Assembly: GCA_020726085.1 (NCBI GenBank)
Contig: DYTG01000017.1
Location: forward strand, 1 to 14,618
Origin: Sulfurovum sp.
Lineage (GTDB): Bacteria; Campylobacterota; Campylobacteria; Campylobacterales; Sulfurovaceae
Reading direction: 5' to 3'
DNA: 14,618 bases
Numbering within the stretch: position 1 is the stretch's first letter; every line of letters starts with the position of its first letter. The translations under genes were made by a program, and so were the position numbers. This document shows, one piece after another, positions 1 to 6,364 of this stretch. The notes beneath the pieces were generated by a model. The model saw only the letters and a list, made by a program, of their open reading frames with translations, did not search any database and had not been told where the DNA came from.

Positions 1-467
1 TCAAGGATAGGTTTGTCGTATTCATCGACAAGAATGACGACTTTTTGGTTGTATTGTCGATAGGCTTCTTCTATCAATCTTTGAAAACATCCAGCCATAT
101 CAAACTCTTTTGGACACTCAATGTCTAGTTGTCTTTGATTGAAATCAAGTATTTGATAAAGCGTTTGATTAAATCCCTCTTTGGACTTAAAATCACCGCT
201 ATTAAAACTTATCCGTATCACGGGATAGGGCTTAAACTCATACTTATCATAGATATACAACCCCTCAAATAGCTCTTTGTCGCCTTGAAAAATAGACTTC
301 AAGGTATCCAAAAAAAGAGATTTACCAAAACGGCGTGGGCGCGAGAGGAAGTAATATCCTCCGCCGTTTTCGATTAAATCCAGTGCAATATCGGTTTTAT
401 CTATATAGAGATAATTACCGTGAATGATTTTTTCAAGTGTTGAGATTCCTATTGGTAGTTTTTTCAT
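1..467 (-). CDS. AAA-ATPase-like / PDDEXK_9 family protein, N-terminal part (runs off left edge)
   Basis: This is the first 155 residues of a protein whose C-terminus lies outside the window. It begins MKKLPIGIST and carries the hallmark SRPRRFGKS at residues 42-50, the P-loop-like motif of the AAA-ATPase-like family (PF09820). A Walker B-like VVILVDEYDKP follows at residues 143-153. Full-length members usually end in a PD-(D/E)XK nuclease-like domain. Their function is not established; they are often multi-copy in a genome and have been linked by inference to mobile DNA or defence. Two in-frame ATGs lie at 473 and 467. The second is preferred because AAGGA sits 7 bases before it but only 1 base before the first. 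An orphan C-terminal piece of the same family lies on the opposite strand at 1444-1530. Confidence 0.85.
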   Translation of the reverse strand, partial: MKKLPIGISTLEKIIHGNYLYIDKTDIALDLIENGGGYYFLSRPRRFGKSLFLDTLKSIFQGDKELFEGLYIYDKYEFKPYPVIRISFNSGDFKSKEGFNQTLYQILDFNQRQLDIECPKEFDMAGCFQRLIEEAYRQYNQKVVILVDEYDKPIL

Positions 468-494
468 CGTCATTCCTTGGGTTGGGATGGGGTT

Positions 495-500
495 ATTATA
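495..500 (-). promoter_or_regulatory. Putative -10 element for the AAA-ATPase-like gene
   Basis: On the reverse strand this reads TATAAT, 27 bases upstream of the preferred start at 467. No clear -35 hexamer is visible, which is common in Campylobacterota. Inferred from sequence only. Confidence 0.4.
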
Positions 501-514
501 GCATAAGAGGGCTT

Positions 515-646
515 TTAAGGGCTACTTTTTGAGATTGCTTCGTACCTCACAAAGACTGTTATTGCCAGACATGAAACAATCCAATTTCGTAGGCTGGGTA
601 ACACCCACCAATGACACGCACGATTTTTGCATTTATTCATTGCTTG
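515..646 (-). other. Tail of a chimeric reading frame, possibly dispersed intergenic repeat DNA
   Basis: This is the C-terminal third of an open frame that ends at 515. It does not look like a folded protein: it is rich in Cys and Trp and its codon use is unlike the neighbours. In another frame the same DNA reads MSGNNSLCEVRSNLKK, and it contains a small hairpin (TGGGT-AAC-ACCCA near 597). Both resemble dispersed repeat DNA seen between genes in many bacteria. No function is proposed. Confidence 0.3.
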
Positions 647-844
647 GTCGTTTTGAGTGTTGAGGGCATTGATGATGGCTTGTATCTCACTAGCCGTTGG
701 GTCGGCGGGGTCTTGGTGTGTGCCGTTTGCAAAAGCTTTGCTGTAATCAACTCCCTCAACTGCACCTGATACACCGCCAATAGCATTGAGTTCTTGCGAA
801 GTAATAAGCGTCGTGGCTTTGTCGGCTATCACTGTGACTACCTT
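647..844 (-). pseudogene. Fragment resembling a surface/adhesin repeat domain
   Basis: About 66 residues, with segments such as LITSQELNAIGG, GVDYSKAFANGT and TASEIQAIINAL. This composition (Asp/Asn/Ala/Gly/Thr, no Cys, an 'ELNAI...EIQAII' helix pair) resembles the repeated extracellular domains of very large bacterial surface or calcium-binding proteins. It has no start or signal peptide of its own. It is fused upstream in frame to a transmembrane piece of a 7TMR-DISM receptor and downstream to unrelated-looking sequence. It is therefore best read as a displaced fragment rather than part of a working gene. The family assignment is from memory of similar repeats. Confidence 0.4.
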
Positions 845-889
845 TTGCATTGCTAGTTTACTTGCTGTTGGGGGTATTATAGTTATAAG

Positions 890-1396
890 CATGATATAGA
901 GTGCATAGTAGAGATAGTCAATATTTCGGGTGCTAATAAAAAGTGCAAAATGATAGAACATCAACGCTAAAAACATCCCTGAGGGTATGACGCTCAGAAG
1001 ATGCTTACTAATTAATTCATTGACAGAGTTATCAAAATCAAAGAGTAAATATTCAAAATAGTGATATGCGTAGCTTTGTGTATATAGAGTGTTTTGGTTT
1101 GTGTGGGGTGGAGTGTAAACTCATAGATGCTATCACTACCGCTCAATACCTCTTCACTCTTTTTTGTGTGCGATATCATAAGATCTCTTGTTGTGTAGCG
1201 TATTGCCATTATATTCATAGACGGTAATAAATCGATAAAAATATCTAGCGGAGTTGTGGAGATAGAGTTCTTTGGTCTTATTTGCCTCGTTGGTGAGAGT
1301 GAGTCGTACTCAGACACTCTTGATGCTACTATCAAAAGTTTTGCGATTGCCCGATTTACTAAACTGCTCTTTTTTGAGCTCTTCTGCAGGTAGCAT
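890..1396 (-). pseudogene. Decayed 7TMR-DISM sensor receptor (DISMED2 domain plus first TM helix)
   Basis: Reading the reverse strand in three frames reassembles one protein. From ATG at 1396, one frame gives EELKKEQFSKSGNRKTFDSS, then meets TGA at 1310-1312 where the family has Trp, and continues VRLTLTNEANKTKELYLHN up to a TGA near 1150. A second frame then gives EFTLHPTQTKTLYI, the end of the DISMED2 extracellular domain. Another shift between about 1035 and 1080 leads to NELISKHLLSV and the transmembrane start LALMFYHFALFISTRNIDY. Such receptors sense small ligands outside the cell and signal through cytoplasmic GGDEF or kinase domains. Here the other six helices and any output domain are missing. 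One nonsense change plus two shifts make it a pseudogene. Confidence 0.7.
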
Positions 1397-1443
1397 CTAG
1401 GTCGTATCGACACAAACCAAAGGTTGTACACATACCTATTTGG

Positions 1444-1530
1444 GTAGCCAAAAAAAATATTTATTTAGTGGGGATTCATTTTGATAAAGCGGTGCGTAAT
1501 ATTGCTTTGTTTGAGTGGGAGAGGGTGTAA
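1444..1530 (+). pseudogene. Orphan C-terminus of a PDDEXK_9 / AAA-ATPase-like family protein
   Basis: The plus strand has an open frame with no start codon that ends at TAA 1528-1530. Its last residues read KKNIYLVGIHFDKAVRNI and then a Glu/Trp-rich tail ending ERV. This 'IYLvGihFd.ekRNI..fewe' pattern is the usual end of proteins that start with the AAA-ATPase-like domain and finish in a PD-(D/E)XK (PF08011-type) domain. Nothing resembling the rest of such a protein lies upstream; that DNA is occupied by the reverse-strand 7TMR-DISM remnant. So this is the stump of a second family copy, opposite in orientation to the left-edge gene. The assignment rests on a short stretch. Confidence 0.5.
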
Positions 1531-1543
1531 GGGGATACTCTTT

Positions 1544-1563
1544 GAGGTGGGCAAAACCACCTT
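1544..1563 (-). terminator. Hairpin just downstream of batD
   Basis: AGGTGG (1545-1550) and CCACCT (1557-1562) can pair around a 6-base loop, 10 bases after the batD stop. There is no T-run on the batD side, so it is only a possible weak terminator. Confidence 0.3.
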
Positions 1564-1572
1564 CTCTGTAGG

Positions 1573-3078
1573 TTAGTGTTTAGGTTGTAAGTTTTTGATA
1601 ATCTCTTGAATGAGTTTTTTATCGATTACGACACTCTTATCGCCTCGTTTTTGGGCGTGTAGATCTCGTACGATTTGCTCTATGCGTGGGTCTTTGTCCA
1701 TATTGGCGTAGAGGGTTTTGAAGATTTCATCATTGCGGCTCAATCGTTTGTTTGTTTTTGGATTTTTGAGTTTAGGTACAAGCACAACCAGCAACAAACT
1801 CACCACACCACCACCCAAAAAGGCTAGAAGTAGCCATGCTTTGTCGATAGAACCGTGGGTCTCTTTTGCCAATGGAGCAGCCTTGAACACTACGGGTTGA
1901 TTGGTCGATGGATTGACGGTTACGACGCTTTGGGTTTTGGGTTTGCCACCTTTGACTTTGATACGATACTCTGGGATGACCAATGTGTCGATTTTTTGGG
2001 TAGAAGTGTTGTAAAATTTAATTTCTTGTTTTGGAATGACAAAATCGCTCTCACTCAAAAAAACAAAGGATTTTTTATAGGTACTAAAGATAGTGCCGTC
2101 GTTTTGGACGTTGCTATCGATATCGGCATCATCGCTAAAGCAGGTCACTCCATCTAGTTTGTACTCAATCTCCTCAAGTCCATCAAGCGACCCCTCTCCT
2201 GAAATTTCTACTTTGAGTTTAATAGGTTTATTGGCTTCCACCTCTTGATTGTCCACTGATACCACAATATCAAATTTGCCTACAAGTGCAGCATCTTGGG
2301 GGATAGGTTTAGCGGTGATAGCTAGGGAATTAGAATGGATTTTGTTCCATTTGCTCTCCATAAACATCGCTCCAAAAATATCGTTTACATTGTTGCGACT
2401 CGTTTGAGGAGTAGCTATATGAATAAGGGCGGGCTCGATGGTAAGATTGCCCTCTTTTTTGGGATAAATGGTATATTCGATATGCTGCACGATATAGTTT
2501 CCCTCTTGGGTGGGTTGGAGTTCACCTTTTTCTTTGACTTCAAAGTTATTAAAAACAGGTTTGTTGTATTGGAGTTTCATCACCTTTTGATCGATTCGTC
2601 TGTAAAATTTGAGCGTCACATCAATAGGTTCACCTACCATTGCTTCATCTTTGGAGGCACTAATCTCCGCCTTGAAAAGCCCATCCAAAACATTGGAAGT
2701 ATCGGTAAGAGTAATATCAATAGGGTCACTTTTGTGAATTTTATCGTCTATTTTGACCTCAAAAGCGGGGATTTTCAGCTTTTGATTGGGATAGAAGCTA
2801 AAGCTCATGCTCTTTTTGACCTCTTTGCTACTACCGCTATTGGATGAAAATTTAAAAAAGGTCTGCGTTGAGACTCCTACGTTTTCGATAGTATAACCCA
2901 ATGCCTTTTCGATAGCTTCATTGGTGGGAAATTCTACTTTGGTACCTTGCGCTTCGAGTGTCACCTCCACCGCCTCACCTTTGGCAATGCTTCGTTGCGA
3001 TACGTTGGTCGTAAGCGTTGCAAAACCAAAAGAGGTTAAAACTAGAGAGATAAATAAAATTTTACCAAGGTTTTTCAT
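1573..3078 (-). CDS. batD: BatD-like membrane-anchored beta-sandwich protein
   Basis: 501 residues. An N-terminal signal peptide (about 1-20, ending FGFA) leads into a long periplasmic region of beta-strand-rich, immunoglobulin-like repeats. One transmembrane helix follows (about 414-434, LLLAFLGGGVVSLLLVVLV), then a basic cytoplasmic tail of about 65 residues. This is the layout of the BatD family, which is thought to work with the VWA proteins BatA and BatB in an envelope complex linked to aerotolerance and stress; the molecular role is unknown. AAAGGA lies 6 bases before the ATG. The first 17 bases overlap the end of batC, so the two are translationally coupled. It is the last gene of the four-gene operon. 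Confidence 0.85.
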   Translation of the reverse strand: MKNLGKILFISLVLTSFGFATLTTNVSQRSIAKGEAVEVTLEAQGTKVEFPTNEAIEKALGYTIENVGVSTQTFFKFSSNSGSSKEVKKSMSFSFYPNQKLKIPAFEVKIDDKIHKSDPIDITLTDTSNVLDGLFKAEISASKDEAMVGEPIDVTLKFYRRIDQKVMKLQYNKPVFNNFEVKEKGELQPTQEGNYIVQHIEYTIYPKKEGNLTIEPALIHIATPQTSRNNVNDIFGAMFMESKWNKIHSNSLAITAKPIPQDAALVGKFDIVVSVDNQEVEANKPIKLKVEISGEGSLDGLEEIEYKLDGVTCFSDDADIDSNVQNDGTIFSTYKKSFVFLSESDFVIPKQEIKFYNTSTQKIDTLVIPEYRIKVKGGKPKTQSVVTVNPSTNQPVVFKAAPLAKETHGSIDKAWLLLAFLGGGVVSLLLVVLVPKLKNPKTNKRLSRNDEIFKTLYANMDKDPRIEQIVRDLHAQKRGDKSVVIDKKLIQEIIKNLQPKH

Positions 3079-4039
3079 CGGGATTCCTTTTGGATTGTTT
3101 GTCGTTGATTTGATACATGAGTGTTGGCATAGGCTCTTTGTTGAGTTTGCGTAAGAGCCTTTTGAGTTCTTTGTTTTTAAACTGCTCCTCCTTGGAGAGT
3201 TTGGCGGGTGCGGCTTCTAAGGCTTTTTTGGCTTGATGGGCTTTTTTGGCTTCTTCGGCTTTTTTCTTAGCCTCCGCTTGTGCTTTTGCCTCTTTGTCTT
3301 CTTTGTTGTCGCCTTTATTGGCATTAGGCTCTTTGGTTTGGTTTTGGTCGCTACTGGGCTTTTGCTGGGGGTTTGGTTTGGGTTTTTGGGTGGTGTTGTT
3401 TTCCTCTTTGGTGGTGTTATTGTCTTGCTTTTTGTTTGAGTTGTTTGTGGTGTTGTTGTCTTGATTGTTTGGATTTTCTTTGGTGTTGTTGTTTTCTTGA
3501 TTATTTTGTTGGTTCTTGTTGTCTTTGTTTGGGTTATCAGATTTGGATTGGTTGTTGTCGTTTTGTTTTTTATCCTCTTTGTTTTTATCTTTATCTTTTT
3601 TATCCTCTTGCTCTTTTTTCTTCTTCTCTTCTTCTTGTTTTTTTATTTTTTTGGCTAGTTCCAAATTGGCTTGTGTGTCTTTGTCTTGATTCCATTTGAG
3701 TGCCTCTTCGTAGTGCTTGATTGCTTTGTCAAGCTCTTTGGTTTGCATATAGCTACTGCCTAAATTATGGAGTCGTTGAGCTTCGTACTCTTTGGGAGCA
3801 TTAATATCTTTTGCTTTTTCATACGCTTCAATTGCTTTTTTGTAATCGCCTTTTTTATAGTAACTGTTTGCAACATTGTAATCAATACTTTTGGCATCTT
3901 TTTTAATCTCTTTGTAGCTTAAAATCGCCTTATCGTACTCACCTTTGTCATAGCTCTCTTTTGCTTTGTTTATCTCTTGAAAATCAAAAAGCGATGCGTT
4001 AGCAAAGCACACTATCAATAACCACACTAATCTTCTCAT
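3062..4039 (-). CDS. batC: BatC-like TPR protein with Asn/Lys-rich linker
   Basis: 325 residues. A short signal or membrane anchor (1-16) is followed by about three TPR repeats (about 22-115), seen in phrases such as YDKGEYDKAILSY, YKKGDYKKAIEAY and LDKAIKHYEEAL. Residues about 132-277 are low complexity, first Lys/Glu and then Asn/Gln/Asp/Thr rich. The C-terminus returns to conserved sequence: EPMPTLMYQI, and a final DEKPW that I recall from epsilonproteobacterial BatC proteins. TPR domains bind partner proteins, so this is probably the scaffold of the Bat complex. The start overlaps the batB stop by four bases (ATGA). The long linker probably varies in length between strains. Confidence 0.85.
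   Translation of the reverse strand: MRRLVWLLIVCFANASLFDFQEINKAKESYDKGEYDKAILSYKEIKKDAKSIDYNVANSYYKKGDYKKAIEAYEKAKDINAPKEYEAQRLHNLGSSYMQTKELDKAIKHYEEALKWNQDKDTQANLELAKKIKKQEEEKKKKEQEDKKDKDKNKEDKKQNDNNQSKSDNPNKDNKNQQNNQENNNTKENPNNQDNNTTNNSNKKQDNNTTKEENNTTQKPKPNPQQKPSSDQNQTKEPNANKGDNKEDKEAKAQAEAKKKAEEAKKAHQAKKALEAAPAKLSKEEQFKNKELKRLLRKLNKEPMPTLMYQINDKQSKRNPDEKPW
3211..3646 (-). repeat. Low-complexity coding tract in batC
   Basis: The DNA is a strongly strand-biased, imperfect mix of AAC/AAT/AAA/GAA codons on the coding strand (seen as GTT/TTT-rich sequence on the plus strand). It encodes the disordered linker of BatC. The bias also keeps several frames open on the opposite strand; those are not genes. 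Confidence 0.75.
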
Positions 4040-5010
4040 ATCTTTCTCCTAGTAGGCAGTGAGCTAAAAGCCAACAACAAAAAGAAAACAGATGCCCCTA
4101 GTGGATAGTAAAAAAGCTCCTCTCTATCTTTGATATGGGCAAAGGATTTTTTATCTTGTGTGTTGGTACTTTTGATCACTTCGACAAGCTTAGCAATATC
4201 TTGATCACCGCTATTAGCCACGATATAAGCCCCACCGCTCTCAAGGCTAAGCTCACCCAACGCATCGTTTCGTTGTGAAAAGGCGATATTGCCCTGTTTG
4301 TCAGTTACTTGTTTGCCTTTGCTATCGACAACCACTCCGCCCTTTTGGGTGCCTACGAGTACGGTATAGAGGATGATATTGTCGGCTTTTAGGATAGTTT
4401 TAAGCCCCTCTAAGTTCTCTTTTTCGCCCCCGTCGCTAAAGAGTACGAGTATCTTTTTCTTGCTTTTATTGAGTACCTCTTGAGAAATCTCCCCTAGTGT
4501 TGTAAAATTGGTATTGCTCATCGAGATGTACTTATCATCCACGTTTTGGACAATATAGCTTAGTGTCGCTTTGTCACTGCTCATGGGCGCTATCATAAAG
4601 GCATTGGAGGCAAAGGCTACCACGGCTATCTCATCGGTAGGGGTATGTTTGAGAAACTCTACGATTTTGTTTTTGGCAAATTCGAGTCGATTGGGGTAGA
4701 TGTCTTTGACACGCATCGAACCCGAAATATCCAACGCTACCATCATATTAAGCCCCTCTATGGCGACTTTTCTCTCTCCCTTTTCAATCACAGGACGTAC
4801 CATCGCTACTAGCATCAAAAAAAGAGCCACAAAAAAGATAAGATTACGCATTGATGAGGGCAAAGAGTTGTTGTCGACTCGAAGCTTTTGAAGCACTTTT
4901 TCATCAAAGACTCGTGAGATTTTGTCTTTATTGGATACCATCAAAATAGCAAGTATCAAAAGTGGAATACTCAAAACCCAAAAAAGTGTCACATTTACAA
5001 AACTTATCAC
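4036..5010 (-). CDS. batB: BatB-like von Willebrand factor A domain protein
   Basis: 324 residues. Two N-terminal membrane segments (about 7-25 and 57-73) flank a basic loop. A VWA domain (about 87-280) follows, then a C-terminal membrane segment (about 303-320). The metal-ion-dependent adhesion site is complete: DISGSM at 94-99, a Thr at 170/171 (NFTTLGE), and SDGGE with Asp193. VWA domains of this type bind partner proteins through a bound metal; in Bat systems the domain is predicted to face the periplasm. The start is GTG at 5010, sharing one base with the batA stop (TAGTG). Its stop overlaps the batC start. The batA/batB order follows position; the two are paralogues. Confidence 0.88.
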   Translation of the reverse strand: MISFVNVTLFWVLSIPLLILAILMVSNKDKISRVFDEKVLQKLRVDNNSLPSSMRNLIFFVALFLMLVAMVRPVIEKGERKVAIEGLNMMVALDISGSMRVKDIYPNRLEFAKNKIVEFLKHTPTDEIAVVAFASNAFMIAPMSSDKATLSYIVQNVDDKYISMSNTNFTTLGEISQEVLNKSKKKILVLFSDGGEKENLEGLKTILKADNIILYTVLVGTQKGGVVVDSKGKQVTDKQGNIAFSQRNDALGELSLESGGAYIVANSGDQDIAKLVEVIKSTNTQDKKSFAHIKDREELFYYPLGASVFFLLLAFSSLPTRRKI

Positions 5011-5927
5011 TATAACCCCCTTTGATTACGCAAATAGATAAGCAAAAGTAACGCCAAAATAGCCACAAAGAGCGGATAGATATAGAGATACTCATAAAGC
5101 ACCACCTTTTTATCATCGATTTGTGTCACTTCCAAAGCGTCAATCTCGTCGTAGATTTGTTTGAGCGTGTCGCTGGTGTTGGCAGAATAAAATTTTCCCT
5201 CTCCTACACTCGCCAACTCTTGAAGGTATTTGGCATTAAAATCGCCTCGGTTTCCGATACCAATTGCGTAGAGCTTGATTTTGCCTAGCTTAATAATCTC
5301 TTTGACCTCTTCGGGGGCGACTCTGCTCATATTGTCAATCCCATCGGTGAGTAAAATAATGATTTTTGATTGGGTCTTGGAATCCTCTAGGAGTGCGTAG
5401 CCTTGAATAATGGCATCGTTAATCGCCGTTCGTCGCCCCGCTATACCGATGCGTTGCATCTTCAAAATACCGTTTAAAAACCGCTTCTCAAAAGTAAGCG
5501 GAGAGGCACGAAAGGCCACATCAGCAAAGGTAATAAGTCCCAAACGGTCGTTTTGGCGTTTGCTAATAAAATCGCTTACGATATCTTTGGTGGCATCAAA
5601 TTTATTGCGGTAAGGGTCATTGGGGTCAAAGCCTCCTTGAAACATCGATTCACTGCTATCAAGGATAAGGACAATATCCCGTCCCTCTTTTTTGGAGTGG
5701 CTTAGCTCCTCTTTGAGTACAGGCGAAGCCAATGCACTAAGCGTCATAACAATCCCTAGCCATTTAAGAGCAAGAAGCGTTCTATCTTCTTTGATACGAT
5801 TGACAAAGAGCCTATCGATATGAGGAAAGTAGAGCGATTGGGATTTTTGTTTGCACCATCGAGCACATACCAAAAAAAGAATTATCAACGCAAAAAGCCA
5901 CGGATACTCAAAAGTAAAATTGTTCAT
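5010..5927 (-). CDS. batA: BatA-like von Willebrand factor A domain protein
   Basis: 305 residues, first gene of the batABCD operon. Membrane segments lie at about 8-24 and 53-70 and near the C-terminus (280-298). The VWA domain between them has a complete MIDAS: DSSES at 90-94, Thr167 in RRTAIND, and TDGID with Asp195. It probably pairs with BatB in an envelope complex. AAGG precedes the ATG by 7 bases. In the usual operon a MoxR AAA ATPase and a DUF58 protein come first and are thought to insert or remodel the VWA proteins. Here only 437 bases of non-coding DNA lie upstream before a divergent gene, so those partners, if present, must be elsewhere. Confidence 0.88.
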   Translation of the reverse strand: MNNFTFEYPWLFALIILFLVCARWCKQKSQSLYFPHIDRLFVNRIKEDRTLLALKWLGIVMTLSALASPVLKEELSHSKKEGRDIVLILDSSESMFQGGFDPNDPYRNKFDATKDIVSDFISKRQNDRLGLITFADVAFRASPLTFEKRFLNGILKMQRIGIAGRRTAINDAIIQGYALLEDSKTQSKIIILLTDGIDNMSRVAPEEVKEIIKLGKIKLYAIGIGNRGDFNAKYLQELASVGEGKFYSANTSDTLKQIYDEIDALEVTQIDDKKVVLYEYLYIYPLFVAILALLLLIYLRNQRGL

Positions 5928-6052
5928 CTATCGCCTTATACCGTATTTCAAAGCTAAGCTAACCACGGTGTTTTCTAGTGGCAATTGTATAGAAGCTTGT
6001 TAAATCAAAGGTAAATATTGACTTTTACACACCCGCTTCATAATGGCATTTT

Positions 6053-6076
6053 GGAAGTGGGACTTCAGTCTCACTT
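6053..6076. repeat. Palindromic dispersed repeat, copy A
   Basis: AAGTGGGACT (6055-6064) and AGTCTCACTT (6067-6076) form a 10-bp inverted repeat with one G-T pair and a 2-base loop. The left arm with its flank, GGAAGTGGGACT (6053-6064), is the exact 12-base reverse complement of 13411-13422. Looks like a REP-type element. Confidence 0.6.
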
Positions 6077-6117
6077 ATTAATTTGGATAGTAGTGACAAC
6101 TAAATCTTGCTTTTTGG

Positions 6118-6152
6118 TGGGACTAAAGTCTGATAAAAGTGTACAACATCAG
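6118..6152. repeat. Palindromic dispersed repeat, copy B
   Basis: GTGGGACT followed by AAAGTC gives a short GACT-AA-AGTC palindrome (6121-6130). GATAAAAGTG and then a 3-base variable stretch and AACAT-AG (6132-6152) follow; this 21-base block matches 13423-13443 at 17 of 21 positions. Confidence 0.55.
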
Positions 6153-6155
6153 ATA

Positions 6156-6294
6156 CTAGCAAGAAAGCTCTTCCTCTTTTGTATAGATAAGCCATGATAA
6201 GCTAACCAGTCTATCAACACCAAGATTAAGTATGCATTCCGCCTCGGGAGAGGTATTTCGCACTCTCACAGCTTTGGAACGAAAAAAAAGTATC
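6156..6294 (-). other. Orphan reverse reading frame without start codon
   Basis: The reverse strand is open for 45 codons between TAG 6297-6295 and TAG 6158-6156, including RNTSPEAECILNLGVDRLVS. The composition is protein-like, but there is no ATG, no ribosome site and no family I recognise. It may be the stump of an old gene or part of the repeat-rich spacer. Confidence 0.2.
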
Positions 6295-6319
6295 TATTGC
6301 ATACAAAGTCATAAAATGT

Positions 6320-6325
6320 TATAAT
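6320..6325 (+). promoter_or_regulatory. Putative -10 element for the dipeptidase gene
   Basis: TATAAT lies 39 bases before the ATG at 6365, in an AT-rich stretch. No strong -35 is visible. Confidence 0.45.
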
Positions 6326-6364
6326 TAATCCTTACAAAGTAAAAACCTCTGCGCAAGGCTCACA

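Larger units (their letters stand above)
5928..6364. other. Non-coding divergent region between batA and the dipeptidase gene
   Basis: 437 bases without a convincing gene. It holds two copies of a palindromic dispersed repeat (6053-6076 and 6118-6152), a reverse open stretch with protein-like composition (6156-6294) and a -10 element for the rightward gene (6320-6325). It must also hold the batA promoter, which I could not pin down. A possible element is TATAAG just upstream of the batA ribosome site, but it is too close to be convincing. Confidence 0.6.

Noticed and set aside
1310..1312. TGA in the 7TMR-DISM frame as recoding (Trp or selenocysteine)
   Set aside because: Two frameshifts in the same gene and the loss of the rest of the receptor point to decay; other genes here use TGA as a normal stop.
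3233..3699. Several overlapping plus-strand open frames opposite batC, rich in Phe, Leu, Val and Cys
   Set aside because: They are the complement of the Asn/Lys-rich linker; low-complexity codons on one strand keep the other strand free of stops.
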